From the NCBI RefSeq assembly GCF_000495795.1, contig NZ_AWGD01000019.1, positions 186,001 through 250,000 on the forward strand: a stretch of DNA of 64,000 nt, given 5' to 3'. The notes under the pieces were generated by a model. That model was not told where the DNA came from. It did not search any database and saw nothing but the letters and a program-made list of their open reading frames with translations. A program made the translations under genes and the position numbers. The stretch is from Asticcacaulis sp. AC460. Its GTDB lineage: Bacteria > Pseudomonadota > Alphaproteobacteria > Caulobacterales > Caulobacteraceae. Positions 18,236-27,902 of this stretch are shown here, piece by piece (position 1 is the stretch's first letter; every line of letters begins with the position of its first letter).

Positions 18236-18373
18236 TCAAGGCACCATAGCGAACTCTTTCCGTTGTAATGACTCAAAATTACGGTTCCATGATATCAAAT
18301 GCGTTTTCTGGACCGTCTCGCTGGTGATCAATCTGAGCCAGAGGTCACGAATAAAATGGCCAGCAAAGATTCC
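18236..18373 (-). pseudogene. possible C-terminal remnant of a polymorphic toxin
   Basis: In the frame ending at 18236, about 45 residues upstream of the immunity-like gene read HFIRDLWLRLIT, SETVQKTHLISWN and ESLQRKEFAMVP, then stop. Base composition is AT-rich like the immunity gene, and the frame runs into the direct-repeat edge at 18372 where homology ends. A toxin tail followed by its immunity gene is the normal order, which is the reason for the call. No known toxin family is recognised. Confidence 0.3.
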
Positions 18374-18515
18374 ATCTCCCGCATTGTGCGACTCCGCTCC
18401 GGCCCTATAGACTACCTGCCGGAGGACCGACATGGCAGACGGCGACACCCCGACATCCCTTCGCGACCGGCTTTTGAAAGAGCGTCACGCGCTGCTCGAC
18501 CTGTCGACACGCAAC
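18372..18515 (+). repeat. diverged direct repeat, downstream copy (with 17544-17687)
   Basis: This is the intact counterpart, reading into the functional helicase gene. The start codon at 18432 and the CCGGAGGACC site are shared with the upstream copy. Confidence 0.9.
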
Positions 18516-21500
18516 CGGCTGCTCAATGTGCCGCTGCGCCTGACCCAAAGCCGCACGGTCGAAATCGTCGACGAAAAATCCGAAGACGTCTTCCGCATCC
18601 TGACCGACAGCCGGGCCATGACCTTCCTGCCCGGCACCCAGATCGGCGTCGAGGACCAGGAAACCCTGCCCACCGACAGCCTGGCCCAGCCCGGCGATAG
18701 CGACAAACCCGCCCGCCACACCGATACCAAACTTCAAACCCGCCTGACCTCCGAAGCGCTGCAGAAACGCCTGTTTGACGTCTGGTACGACGCCCAGACC
18801 CTGGAACAGGAGCAGGGCGTCAACATCCTCTATCTCGCCCTGGGCCTGCTGCGCTGGTACGATGCCGACGACTCCGACGTCGTTCGCCACGCCCCCCTGG
18901 TCCTCCTGCCAGTCCAACTGGAACGCGGCAGCGCCGCCGAAAAGTTCAAACTCAGGGACCGCGACGAACCGCCGTCACCCAACCTGACGCTCCAGGCCAA
19001 GATGAAGTCCGAGTTCGGGTTGACCATCGAGGACTTCCCCGACGAAGACGAACTCGACCTCAACGCCTATTTCACCAAGATCGCCGACACCATCGCCGGC
19101 CAAAAGCGTTGGGAAGTCCTGCCCGACGCCATGGTGCTGGGCTTCTTCTCCTTCGCCAAGTTCCTGATGTATCGCGACCTCGACCCCGATACCTGGCCTG
19201 AGGAAGACCCCATCTCGGCCCACCCGCTGATCACTGCCCTGCTGCGCGACGGCTTCCCTGAAAGCGATCCGATCGTCCCCGACGATGCCGCCATCGACGA
19301 CGTCATCCCGCCCCAGCGCCGCCACCACGTCGTCGACGCCGACAGCTCCCAGACCGTGGCCATCGCCGAAGCCGCCGCCGGCCGCACCCTGGTCGTCAAG
19401 GGGCCGCCCGGCACCGGCAAGTCCCAGACCATCACCAACATCATCGCCGCGGCCGTGGCGCGCGGCAAGAAGGTGCTGTTCGTCGCCGAAAAGATGGCCG
19501 CGCTGGACGTCGTTCATCGCCGGCTGAAACAGGTGGGCCTGGGCCCGCTGACCCTGGAACTGCACTCCAACAAGATCAGCAAGCGCGCCGTCCTCGAAGA
19601 ACTGAAACGCACCCGCGAAGCCAGCCTGCTGCCGCCACGCCGCGACCCGTCGGTCGAAGACAAGCTGGCCGCGGCCACCGACGACCTCAACGGGTTTGCC
19701 AACCGCCTGCATGCGCCGTTGCAACCGTCCGGCCTGTCGCCGCAGCAGATCCTCGGCCGGCTGATCGCGCATTCTAGTAAAGATTTGGCCCCCGGCACCG
19801 CCCTGGCCCTCGAAGGCGCCGAAACCTGGACGCCCGACGATGTCGCCAAGCGTCGTGGCCTGGCCGAAGACATCACCGGCCGCCTGAGCGCGACCGGTCC
19901 GCTCTCCGACCATGCCTGGCGTGGCGCAGGCGCCGATCCGCTCGACCCGGCCCAGACCGAACAGATCGCCCGCGACATCACCAGGGCGCAAACCGCCCTC
20001 AATCAGACCATCCAGGAAGCCAGGGTCGCCATTCGCCTGTTCGGTGCGCCCGCGCCCGGCACTGTCTCCGAACTCGAACGGCTGCTGGCCTTCCTGCAGT
20101 TGACGCCGCTACCGCGCGAAGCCGACCGCACGGCTTTCAGCGATGACGCCTGGCGTAACCCCAAGGCGCTCAATCAACTGATCGAAACCGGCAAGACCCT
20201 GGTCGACCTGCGCCACCGGTCCAAAGCCGTATTCAACGATATCGGCCTCACCGTCGACTACACGACCCTGCGTGCCGGGGTGGTGACCAAGGGCAATGGC
20301 CTGTTCCGCTTCCTGGATGGCGGCTACAAGGGCCAGATCGCCCTGCTGCGCTCCTACCTGAAGGATCCGCTGCCCGAAGGTGTCGAACCGCGCCTGAAAC
20401 TGATCGACCTGGCCATAGCCCTGCAAAAGGCCGAAGCCGCCTTTGCCGCCGCCGAGCCGCTTGGCCGCGCCTGGGGCCGCACCTGGCAGGGCAGCGACAG
20501 CGACTGGGAGCGGCTGGACAACATCCTGCGCTGGCGGATGTCGCACACCTCGCTACCCGACAGCGTCTGGCCGAAACTGGCTGCCCTGACTGACGCCGAC
20601 CTGGCCGAAGCCGACCGTGCCCGTCAGGCCCTCTATGCCGCCACAACCGAACACCGCGCCGCTCTGGATGCCGCTTCCCAGACCCTGAAGCTCGACCCGG
20701 AAGCCCTCGACATCACAGTCACCGGCCGCGAAAACCAATACACCCGCTGGCTTAGCGACCCGGAAGGCCTCAACCGCTACATCGCCGTCGCCTGGCGCGG
20801 CCGGCAACTGGCGGCGCTGGGTGCTTCCAGCCTGGTTGCCGGCCTGCATGACAACAGCCTCGCCGCCGCGGACCTGGTCCCGGCCTTCGACCGCGCCTAT
20901 GCGACGGTGCTGCGCGACCGGCTGTTCCGCGACTGGCCCGACCTGCGTGCCTTTGACGGCGATGACTACGAACGCCGCGTGGCGCAATTCCGTCAGTTCG
21001 ACCGCGCCCATATCGAAGCCGCCAAGGAAGAGATTGCCCATGCCCACGGCGAGGCCCGTCCCAAGGGTACGGCTGGCGTCGGGCCGTTGGGCGTGCTCAA
21101 TGCCGAACTGGCCAAGAAGCGCAGCCACCTGCCGATCCGCGTCCTGCTGGAACGCGCCGGCCCGGTGATCCAGCAACTGAAACCCGTCTTCATGATGTCG
21201 CCGCTGTCGGTGGCCCAGTTCCTCAAACCCGGCGCCTTCGAATTCGACCTGCTCGTCATGGACGAAGCCTCCCAGATCGAGCCCGTCGACGCCCTGGGCG
21301 CCGTTGCCCGCGTCAAACAACTGGTCGTCGTCGGCGACGAACGGCAACTGCCGCCGACCGCCTTCTTCAAGAAGCTGACCGGCGAGGACGAACCCGAAGA
21401 CGACGACAGCGTCACCCTGCAAGCCAAGGATGCCGAGAGCATCCTCGACCTGTGCCTGGCCAAGGGCGCGCCGCACCGCATGCTGAGCTGGCATTACCGC

Positions 21501-23078
21501 TCGAAACACCAGTCTTTGATCGCCGTCTCCAACCGTGAATTCTACGAGAACCGGCTGTACATCGTCCCCAGCCCCTATGATGCAGCGGCCGGCATGGGGC
21601 TGAAATACCACCGCCTCGACACCGTCTATGAACGCGGGACCAGCCGGACCAACCCCCTGGAAGCCCGCAAGGTCGCCGAAGCTGCCATTGCCCACGCCCG
21701 CGACAACCCGCACCAAAGCCTGGGCGTGGCGGCCTTTTCGGTGTCGCAACGTCAGGCCATCCTGCGCGAACTGGAAGTCCTGCGCCGCGCCCATCCGGAA
21801 ACCGAGGACTTCTTTGCCGCCACCGGCGCCGAACCCTTCTTCGTCAAGAACCTGGAAAACATCCAGGGCGACGAACGCGACGTCATCTTCATCTCGGTCG
21901 GCTACGGCAAGACCGCCGAAGGCGCCTTACCGCACGCCTTCGGCCCATTAAGCGCCGAAGGCGGCGAACGCCGGCTGAACGTGTTGATTTCGCGGGCGAA
22001 ACTGCGCTGCGAGGTCTTCTGCAATTTCAGCGGCGCCGATATCGACCTGGAACGCACCCCCGCCCGCGGCGTCGCCGCCCTGAAACTGTTCCTGACCTTC
22101 GCCGAGACCGGCCGCTTCGATGCCGGCGATACCGGCACATCCAGCCACGACAGCGTCTTCGAGGAAGAGGTCGCCCGCCGCCTGACCCAGGCGGGTTATG
22201 TTGTGCGCAACCAAATTGGCGCCTCGGGCTTCCGCGTCGACCTGGCGGTGGCCGATCCGGACAAACCCGGCCGCTTCGTCCTGGGTATCGAGTGCGACGG
22301 GGCGCAATATCATGCCTCACGGTCGGCCCGCGACCGTGACCGGCTGCGGCAACAGGTCCTCGAAGCCCACGGTTGGATCATCCACCGCATCTGGAGTGCC
22401 GACTGGTACCTGCGCCCGAACGAAGAGCTCAAAAAACTCGAAGCCGCGATTTCGGCCGCAAAATCGAGCTGGGCCGCCCGCGACGCCGAAGGCTACCGCG
22501 CCCCCCAACCCGTGACCGCTGCCCCGGCCGAAATCGCACCCGTTGTGACAACACTTCCAGTTTTTGCGAAGTCTAATCCGTACCGTGAAGCTGACCTTAA
22601 GGTCAATTTTCCGCTGACCGATTCCGTCGTTCAAATCATCGAAATCGAGGGTCCGATTCACGCCGATGAACTGACCGCCCGCGTCCGCGCCCTGTCCGGC
22701 CTGCCCAAGCTGACACCCCGCCTGAAAAGCGATGTCCAGTCCGCGCTCCGCACCGCCATCAACGACGCGCGCATCTCACAAGTCGATGATTTTTATGACA
22801 TTCCTGGCCGAGCCGTCACAGTTCGCGACCGCTCCGAAGCCTCATCTTCCCTGCGCAAACCCGACCTTTTGCCCCCCTCCGAAATCGACGCAGCCCTGAT
22901 TCAGACGGTCGCGGAAAACTTCGGTGCCCAGCGTGGCCAACTGGCTGTTGCCGTCGCAAGAATCTTAGGTTTTTCAACGACTAGCGCCCCGCTGAAGATC
23001 CGTATAGAAGCGCGTCTGGACCTGTTGCTAACGATCGGCGCCCTGGAAGAAAAAGGCGACCTGATCAGTTTACCCTGA
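18432..23078 (+). CDS. DUF4011-helicase-Vsr-like nuclease-DUF3320 protein (anti-phage type)
   Basis: A 1548-residue single-chain protein. The DUF4011 region covers about residues 10-220. A superfamily 1 helicase core has Walker A GPPGTGKSQT near 325, Walker B MDEASQIEP near 943, WHYRSKH near 1017, NIQGDERDVIF near 1143 and NVLISRAK near 1183. A Vsr/DUF559-like nuclease follows with FRVDLAVADP and IECDGAQYH near 1260-1300. A DUF3320-type winged C-terminus starts at GPIHADELTAR near 1400. This architecture is the one reported as a single-gene anti-phage system (Gao_Hhe, from memory). No methylase accompanies it. The duplicated 5' end upstream suggests past recombination at this locus. Confidence 0.85.
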   Translation: MADGDTPTSLRDRLLKERHALLDLSTRNRLLNVPLRLTQSRTVEIVDEKSEDVFRILTDSRAMTFLPGTQIGVEDQETLPTDSLAQPGDSDKPARHTDTKLQTRLTSEALQKRLFDVWYDAQTLEQEQGVNILYLALGLLRWYDADDSDVVRHAPLVLLPVQLERGSAAEKFKLRDRDEPPSPNLTLQAKMKSEFGLTIEDFPDEDELDLNAYFTKIADTIAGQKRWEVLPDAMVLGFFSFAKFLMYRDLDPDTWPEEDPISAHPLITALLRDGFPESDPIVPDDAAIDDVIPPQRRHHVVDADSSQTVAIAEAAAGRTLVVKGPPGTGKSQTITNIIAAAVARGKKVLFVAEKMAALDVVHRRLKQVGLGPLTLELHSNKISKRAVLEELKRTREASLLPPRRDPSVEDKLAAATDDLNGFANRLHAPLQPSGLSPQQILGRLIAHSSKDLAPGTALALEGAETWTPDDVAKRRGLAEDITGRLSATGPLSDHAWRGAGADPLDPAQTEQIARDITRAQTALNQTIQEARVAIRLFGAPAPGTVSELERLLAFLQLTPLPREADRTAFSDDAWRNPKALNQLIETGKTLVDLRHRSKAVFNDIGLTVDYTTLRAGVVTKGNGLFRFLDGGYKGQIALLRSYLKDPLPEGVEPRLKLIDLAIALQKAEAAFAAAEPLGRAWGRTWQGSDSDWERLDNILRWRMSHTSLPDSVWPKLAALTDADLAEADRARQALYAATTEHRAALDAASQTLKLDPEALDITVTGRENQYTRWLSDPEGLNRYIAVAWRGRQLAALGASSLVAGLHDNSLAAADLVPAFDRAYATVLRDRLFRDWPDLRAFDGDDYERRVAQFRQFDRAHIEAAKEEIAHAHGEARPKGTAGVGPLGVLNAELAKKRSHLPIRVLLERAGPVIQQLKPVFMMSPLSVAQFLKPGAFEFDLLVMDEASQIEPVDALGAVARVKQLVVVGDERQLPPTAFFKKLTGEDEPEDDDSVTLQAKDAESILDLCLAKGAPHRMLSWHYRSKHQSLIAVSNREFYENRLYIVPSPYDAAAGMGLKYHRLDTVYERGTSRTNPLEARKVAEAAIAHARDNPHQSLGVAAFSVSQRQAILRELEVLRRAHPETEDFFAATGAEPFFVKNLENIQGDERDVIFISVGYGKTAEGALPHAFGPLSAEGGERRLNVLISRAKLRCEVFCNFSGADIDLERTPARGVAALKLFLTFAETGRFDAGDTGTSSHDSVFEEEVARRLTQAGYVVRNQIGASGFRVDLAVADPDKPGRFVLGIECDGAQYHASRSARDRDRLRQQVLEAHGWIIHRIWSADWYLRPNEELKKLEAAISAAKSSWAARDAEGYRAPQPVTAAPAEIAPVVTTLPVFAKSNPYREADLKVNFPLTDSVVQIIEIEGPIHADELTARVRALSGLPKLTPRLKSDVQSALRTAINDARISQVDDFYDIPGRAVTVRDRSEASSSLRKPDLLPPSEIDAALIQTVAENFGAQRGQLAVAVARILGFSTTSAPLKIRIEARLDLLLTIGALEEKGDLISLP

Positions 23079-23082
23079 AAGC

Positions 23083-23475
23083 ATGACAATGACGATAGAC
23101 TATGAACAGAAAGCTCTTGAATGGTACGCCGCGTGGAACTCACGCGACGCCCAGAATATCTGCGAACTCTACGCTGAAAACGTAGTCTTCATCTCGCCCT
23201 TTGTTGCAAAACTCGAATTTTCCGAGCGCGGAGTCTTGACCGATATTCAAGCGCTCTACCAATATGTCGTGGCCACCTTGCCGCGTGTTCCCAACCTGAA
23301 GTTCGAACCTGTCGCCAACTGCGTCGGCGCCCAGGGCCACACCCTGGTCTACCGCAACCAGTCCAGCCATATCGTCGCCGAAACCTTTGAATATAACGAC
23401 GAAGGCCTGATCCGCCTGGCCAATGTCGCCTTTTCCACAGCGCCCATAAAACGGAAAAATTACGGCAGCCGCTGA
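23083..23475 (+). CDS. NTF2-like (SnoaL-fold) protein
   Basis: A 130-residue single-domain protein: EWYAAWNSRDAQNICELYAENVVFISPF is the typical NTF2 opening helix pair and strand, followed by a beta-rich half with HTLVYRN. Codon use is less GC-biased than in the nitrate genes. It starts five bases after the helicase stop, so the two may be co-transcribed, and it overlaps the end of mobA tail-to-tail by 16 bases. Its link to the helicase is by position only. Function is unknown. Confidence 0.7.
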   Translation: MTMTIDYEQKALEWYAAWNSRDAQNICELYAENVVFISPFVAKLEFSERGVLTDIQALYQYVVATLPRVPNLKFEPVANCVGAQGHTLVYRNQSSHIVAETFEYNDEGLIRLANVAFSTAPIKRKNYGSR

Positions 23476-24044
23476 TCTGAATACTTGGGTTGCGGCATGT
23501 TGATATTGGCAAATGCGGCGTCGTCGGTGGTGATGACCTTGCACACCTGAACCTGTTCCAGGAAACGCCACACAGCCAACCCGCCCGTATCTCGGTTCTC
23601 ATCCAGCATGGCCTTCAGCTTCTCGGTCACCGTTGTTCGCCATAGTCCGCACAACGGGTATTCGCTGCGACCGGTAAAGTAGACGACATCGGTTTGCGGC
23701 GCCGATTCCAGTTGCGCCACCAGGTCCAGCGGTAGATCCGGCATGTCGCACGGCACGGTTACTACCGTCTCTTCACCGCGTGCTGCCGCCAGTTCCAGCG
23801 CGGTCAGGACGCCGCTCAATGGCCCCAGGGCTGAGAAATCGGCATCGTCCATCACCAGGGGCAGGCCCAGGGCTTCGAACTCGGGCGTCAAATGCTTGCT
23901 GGCATTGACGTACAGCGCGCCGGCCTGGCCACGCAGCCGGGCAATCACCGCCTCGATCAAGGTCGAGGCACCGTGCGCATGGAAGGGCTTGTTGCCGCCC
24001 ATCCGGCGGCCCTGACCTCCGGCCAGGATGACGACGGTGGTCAT
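23460..24044 (-). CDS. mobA: molybdenum cofactor guanylyltransferase MobA
   Basis: A 194-residue nucleotidyltransferase. LAGGQGRRMGGNKP at the N-terminus binds GTP, PCDMPDLP supplies the metal-binding Asp, and PLCGLWR is the MobA family motif. MobA attaches GMP to molybdopterin to form the guanine dinucleotide cofactor used by DMSO-reductase-family enzymes, here NasA. It is the last gene of the nirB operon; its start overlaps the cobA stop as ATGA, so translation is probably coupled. Confidence 0.93.
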   Translation of the reverse strand: MTTVVILAGGQGRRMGGNKPFHAHGASTLIEAVIARLRGQAGALYVNASKHLTPEFEALGLPLVMDDADFSALGPLSGVLTALELAAARGEETVVTVPCDMPDLPLDLVAQLESAPQTDVVYFTGRSEYPLCGLWRTTVTEKLKAMLDENRDTGGLAVWRFLEQVQVCKVITTDDAAFANINMPQPKYSDQRLP

Positions 24045-24799
24045 GCAAACCGTGCCTGAGCGAGGCTTTGCGGCATGCGGGCATAGGCGAAGGCGTCGCC
24101 GATCCCCATCAGAACCGGCCCGTCCCAGGCTTCAGCGACCACGGTCGCAGCCAGGTCGCGCAAGGACAGCTTACGGGCACGGGCATGAGCCCGGCCGGCG
24201 TTTTCGATCAGCACCACGGGCGTCGCCGGCGAGCGGCCGGCGCCCAGCAGGCGGGCCTGGATATGACCGGCATTGTGCGACGACATGTAAAACACCAGGC
24301 TCATCTCCGGATCCGCAACCGAGGCATCGCGCAGATCGATACTACCATCTTTCGTACGGCCTGTCAGGAAGGTCACGGAACGCGCCTCTCCACGGTGGGT
24401 GAGGGGGAAGCTGAACTGTGCCGCCGCCGCGGACGCCGCCGTCACACCGGCCAGGGTCTTGTGGGGAATACCGTTACAATCCAGGTAGTTGCGCTCTTCT
24501 TCCACCCGGCCGAACACCGACGGATCGCCGCCTTTCAGGCGCACGACATGCAGGCCACGCCGGGCCAGGCGCACCATCAGAGCATTGGTCTTGTCTTGCG
24601 GCACGCTCAGACGATCACCGCGCTTGCCGACGCAAATCTTGATGCAGCGCTGCGGCGCAAGGGCCAGGATATCCTCGCTGACCAGGGCGTCGTACAGCAG
24701 GGCCTGAGCCGATTGCAGCGCCTTCAACGTGCCCAGGGTCAGCAGGTCGGCATCGCCGGGACCAGCGCCGGCAAGCGTAACAAAACCATTATGCAGCAT
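24041..24799 (-). CDS. cobA: uroporphyrinogen-III C-methyltransferase (SUMT)
   Basis: A 252-residue SAM-dependent methyltransferase that makes precorrin-2, the precursor of sirohaem for NirB. The family blocks are visible: GAGPGDADLLT, VGKRGDR, RLKGGDPSVFGR and GVTAASAAAA, ending with MGIGDAFA. It starts at MLHNG within the last codons of nasA, preceded by AAGGAG; an upstream start at 24817 is possible. A CysG-type dehydrogenase/chelatase domain is absent, so that step must be encoded elsewhere. Confidence 0.92.
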   Translation of the reverse strand: MLHNGFVTLAGAGPGDADLLTLGTLKALQSAQALLYDALVSEDILALAPQRCIKICVGKRGDRLSVPQDKTNALMVRLARRGLHVVRLKGGDPSVFGRVEEERNYLDCNGIPHKTLAGVTAASAAAAQFSFPLTHRGEARSVTFLTGRTKDGSIDLRDASVADPEMSLVFYMSSHNAGHIQARLLGAGRSPATPVVLIENAGRAHARARKLSLRDLAATVVAEAWDGPVLMGIGDAFAYARMPQSLAQARFA

Positions 24800-27458
24800 G
24801 CTGGGACTCCTTGGCACTGTGAATAAGCAGGCACTGTTTCAGTTCGCCCTTGCACGACCCGCAGGAGGTGCCGGCGGAGGTGGCCTGGCCGATGGCTTCG
24901 ACGGTGAGGGCGCCCTCGGCAATGGCGGCCTGGACGGTCTTTTCGCCGACATTGCGGCAGGCGCAGATGATGCGGCCCTTGTCCTGGACGCCAGGGAGGC
25001 GGCCGATTAGCAGGGCGGCGCGGTCCTGGGCATTCAGGCCCATATCGCCGAAGCGTTCCAGCAGCCATTCGCGCGACGGCAGGCGCTTGTGGATCGGGGC
25101 GACGAACAGGACGCGGTTCAACCGGCCGTCCTCGATATTGACGCGGCGGGTGACGCCGGTGCCGATGTCGTCCAGCATAACGGTGGCGTCCAGCTTCGAC
25201 TCGAACGGAGCAATGCCGGCGATCTCGATGCAGTCGGCAAAGGCGTGGGCGGTCCGGCGCCACACCGTATCGGCGCTCCATTGCGGCGCCTCGCCATCGA
25301 AGTCGCGCGGCAGCAGCAGAAAGCCGTGCCAGGTCTCGTGATAGGCCTCGACCGTGGCGGGTGTGTGCTTGAATTCCGGTTGGCCCGAAGTCGGGTCGAC
25401 CGCCGGATTGATCAACTGGTTCGAACGGCCGAACGGCGCGAACTGCTTGGTCCAGTGCATGGGCAGGTGGAGATTGCCTTCGCGGACGTCGTCGGTGACG
25501 CGTGCCTTGGCGATGGCCTCGCCATACCGCGTCTTCACGCGGGCCAGACGGCCATCTGCAATACCCAGCCGTTTGGCGTCCCTGGGGTGGATATCGAGCA
25601 GCGGCTCGGGCGTGTGGCGGTTCAGCTCCGGCGCCAGGGCCGTGCGGGTCATGGTGTGCCAATGGTCGCGAACGCGGGCGCTGTTCAGGCTGAAGGGATA
25701 GTCGGGCGAAACGGCGTTAGCGGGCGCTTTGGCTTCGGTCGGGATCAGCCGGGCGCGGCCATCGGGCGTGGCGAAGCGGCCGTCGCCGAACAGCCGGCCG
25801 GCGGGTTGCTTGCCTTTGGCATACGGCCACCGTGTCGGCGTCAGGGCGTCGTAGCCGGCCATGTCCAGCCCGGCGAACCCGCCCAGGTCGAGGAAACGGC
25901 TGCCATTGTTCTCGAAGGTGGTCAGGCCGACATAGTCCTGGAAGACGTCGTTGGGCGTGCGCCACGAGAACGCCTTGTCCCAGGCCGAATTCATGCGGCG
26001 GGCGACCTCGGCGATGATGGCCCAGTCAGGGCGGACCTGGCCGGGCAGGGTGGTCATGCGGCGCTGGCGCGAGATAACGCGCTCGGAATTGGTGACCGTG
26101 CCGTCCTTTTCGCCCCAGGCGGCCGCAGGAAGTTGGATATGCGCCATGTCCATGGTGTCGGTGCGGGCGATGACGTCGGACACGACCACCATCTCGCAGA
26201 TTTCCAGCGCCTCACGGATGCGGTTGGTGTCAGGCATGGAGACCATGGGGTTGGTCGCCATGACCCAGATCGCCTTGATCTTGCCGCTGTGCACGGCTTC
26301 GAACATGTCGACAGCTTTCAGGCCAGGCTTCGGCGCGATGGCCGGCGACTGCCAGTAACGCTGGACGCGCGCCTTCGACGCATCATCGAAATCCATATGA
26401 GCAGCCAGCATATTGGCCAGCCCGCCGACTTCGCGCCCGCCCATGGCGTTGGGCTGGCCAGTGATAGAGAAGGGCGCGGCGCCGGGCTTGCCGATCTTGC
26501 CGCTGAGCAGGTGGGCATTGATCAGCGCCAGGCCCTTGTGCACGCCTTGGGTCGACTGGTTGGAGCCCTGGCTGAACAGGCTGACCGTCTTTTCGGTATG
26601 CAGGAACAGGTCGTAAAAGCGCTTCAGGTCGGCGACGGCGATGCCGCAGTCCTCGGCAACGGCGTCCAGGCTCTGGTCCTCGGTCGAGAGGGCCGCCATC
26701 AGGCGCGAGAAGCCGCTGGTATGGCGGTCGACGAAATCGTGGTCGAGGGCATCGCGGGCAATCAGGTGGGCGCACAGACCGTTCCACAGCCGCACATCGG
26801 TCTGCGGCTTGATCATCAGGTGCAGGTCGGCGTTCTTGGCCGTGTCGGTGCGGCGCGGGTCGATGCAGACGCGGATTTGACCTTCGCGGGTCTCGATGCG
26901 GCGATACAGGACCGGATGGGTCCAGGCGGCATTGTGACCCGAAAAGATCAGCAGGTCGGCTTCGGTCAGGTCGTCATAGACGCCGGGCACCAGGTCGGCG
27001 CCGAAGGCTTGCTTATGCGCCGCCACCGCCGACGACATGCACAGGCGCGAATTGGTATCGACATTGGCCGTGCCGATATAGCCCTTGGCCAGCTTGTTGA
27101 CAGCGTAATAGTCCTCGGTCAGCAACTGGCCCGAGACGTAGAAGGCGACGGCGTCCGGGCCGTGCTCGTCGATGACCTGGTTGAACTTTTGGGCGACGGC
27201 GTCGAGGGCTTCGTCCCAGGAAGCGGAGCGGAAGCCGTCGCCGTCGCGCATTTTGGGCTCAAGGATGCGGCCTTCCAGTCCGAAGGTGTTGCCCAGCGCC
27301 GTGCCCTTGGAACACAGGCGGCCGTGGTTGGCCGGGTGGTTGATATCGCCCTTGACCTTCAGCCGGCGGTCCGGCGAGAGGTCGGCCTTCACGCCGCACC
27401 CGACCCCGCAATAGGGGCAGGTGGTCTTGGTCGTAACAGGCGTGGCGGGATCGAACAT
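24789..27458 (-). CDS. nasA: assimilatory nitrate reductase, catalytic subunit
   Basis: An 889-residue molybdopterin oxidoreductase of the cytoplasmic NasA type. The N-terminal iron-sulfur motif CPYCGVGCGVK starts near residue 14, and a third cysteine segment LCSKG follows. The Mo-bis-MGD core includes TNSRLCMSSAV (the ligand cysteine) near residue 138. A C-terminal BFD-like [2Fe-2S] domain has CACRNVG and CGSCKGEL near residues 843-875, typical of one class of NasA that takes electrons without NasB. It reduces nitrate to nitrite for NirBD. The gene lies between nirD and cobA in one operon. Confidence 0.95.
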   Translation of the reverse strand: MFDPATPVTTKTTCPYCGVGCGVKADLSPDRRLKVKGDINHPANHGRLCSKGTALGNTFGLEGRILEPKMRDGDGFRSASWDEALDAVAQKFNQVIDEHGPDAVAFYVSGQLLTEDYYAVNKLAKGYIGTANVDTNSRLCMSSAVAAHKQAFGADLVPGVYDDLTEADLLIFSGHNAAWTHPVLYRRIETREGQIRVCIDPRRTDTAKNADLHLMIKPQTDVRLWNGLCAHLIARDALDHDFVDRHTSGFSRLMAALSTEDQSLDAVAEDCGIAVADLKRFYDLFLHTEKTVSLFSQGSNQSTQGVHKGLALINAHLLSGKIGKPGAAPFSITGQPNAMGGREVGGLANMLAAHMDFDDASKARVQRYWQSPAIAPKPGLKAVDMFEAVHSGKIKAIWVMATNPMVSMPDTNRIREALEICEMVVVSDVIARTDTMDMAHIQLPAAAWGEKDGTVTNSERVISRQRRMTTLPGQVRPDWAIIAEVARRMNSAWDKAFSWRTPNDVFQDYVGLTTFENNGSRFLDLGGFAGLDMAGYDALTPTRWPYAKGKQPAGRLFGDGRFATPDGRARLIPTEAKAPANAVSPDYPFSLNSARVRDHWHTMTRTALAPELNRHTPEPLLDIHPRDAKRLGIADGRLARVKTRYGEAIAKARVTDDVREGNLHLPMHWTKQFAPFGRSNQLINPAVDPTSGQPEFKHTPATVEAYHETWHGFLLLPRDFDGEAPQWSADTVWRRTAHAFADCIEIAGIAPFESKLDATVMLDDIGTGVTRRVNIEDGRLNRVLFVAPIHKRLPSREWLLERFGDMGLNAQDRAALLIGRLPGVQDKGRIICACRNVGEKTVQAAIAEGALTVEAIGQATSAGTSCGSCKGELKQCLLIHSAKESQHAA

Positions 27459-27524
27459 AAGAACGGTTTCCGGATGCGGAGGTTCCAGCTTTGTTGGGTG
27501 GGAGGCTGGTCTTTCGACAGCATG

Positions 27525-27566
27525 CCCCTCACCCTAACCTCTCCCCGTGAAGAACGGGGAGAGGGG
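27525..27566. repeat. GC-rich palindromic repeat (CTCTCCCC type)
   Basis: GCCCCTCACCCTAACC is followed by CTCTCCCCGTGAAGAACGGGGAGAG. The hairpin sits within the nirD-nasA gap of the operon and ends in a T-run on the plus side, so it may act as mRNA 3'-end protection or a partial terminator. Confidence 0.6.
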
Positions 27567-27569
27567 TTT

Positions 27570-27902
27570 TTAAGGCAGTCCCAGCAGGATGCGGCCGTCC
27601 GTGACCTTCAGCGGCACGGTCGGGGTGCAGCCCTTGCCGGCATCGGCGCCCAGAGCCTCACCGCTTTCCAGCGAGATCGACCAGTTGTGCAGCGGGCAGG
27701 CAATGGCGCGGCCGTGGACGATGCCTTCCGACAGCGGCCCGCCTTTATGCGGGCAACGGTCGAAGACGGCATAATATTCGTCGGCCACGGTGCGGAAGAC
27801 GGCGATGGGACCCAGGGAGGTCTCGACGCGGCGGGCGCTTTGGCGGGCCACTTCGATCGCGGCGCCGACATCGGTCCAGTTTATGTTGACATTCGCATTC
27901 AT
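27570..27902 (-). CDS. nirD: nitrite reductase (NADH) small subunit, Rieske type
   Basis: A 110-residue NirD. The Rieske-fold cysteine/histidine pairs are present: CPHKGGPL and CPLHNW near residues 50-70, so unlike Escherichia coli NirD this one could bind a [2Fe-2S] cluster. Start at MNANVN with an ATGA overlap with the nirB stop. It partners NirB in six-electron nitrite reduction to ammonium. Confidence 0.93.
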   Translation of the reverse strand: MNANVNINWTDVGAAIEVARQSARRVETSLGPIAVFRTVADEYYAVFDRCPHKGGPLSEGIVHGRAIACPLHNWSISLESGEALGADAGKGCTPTVPLKVTDGRILLGLP

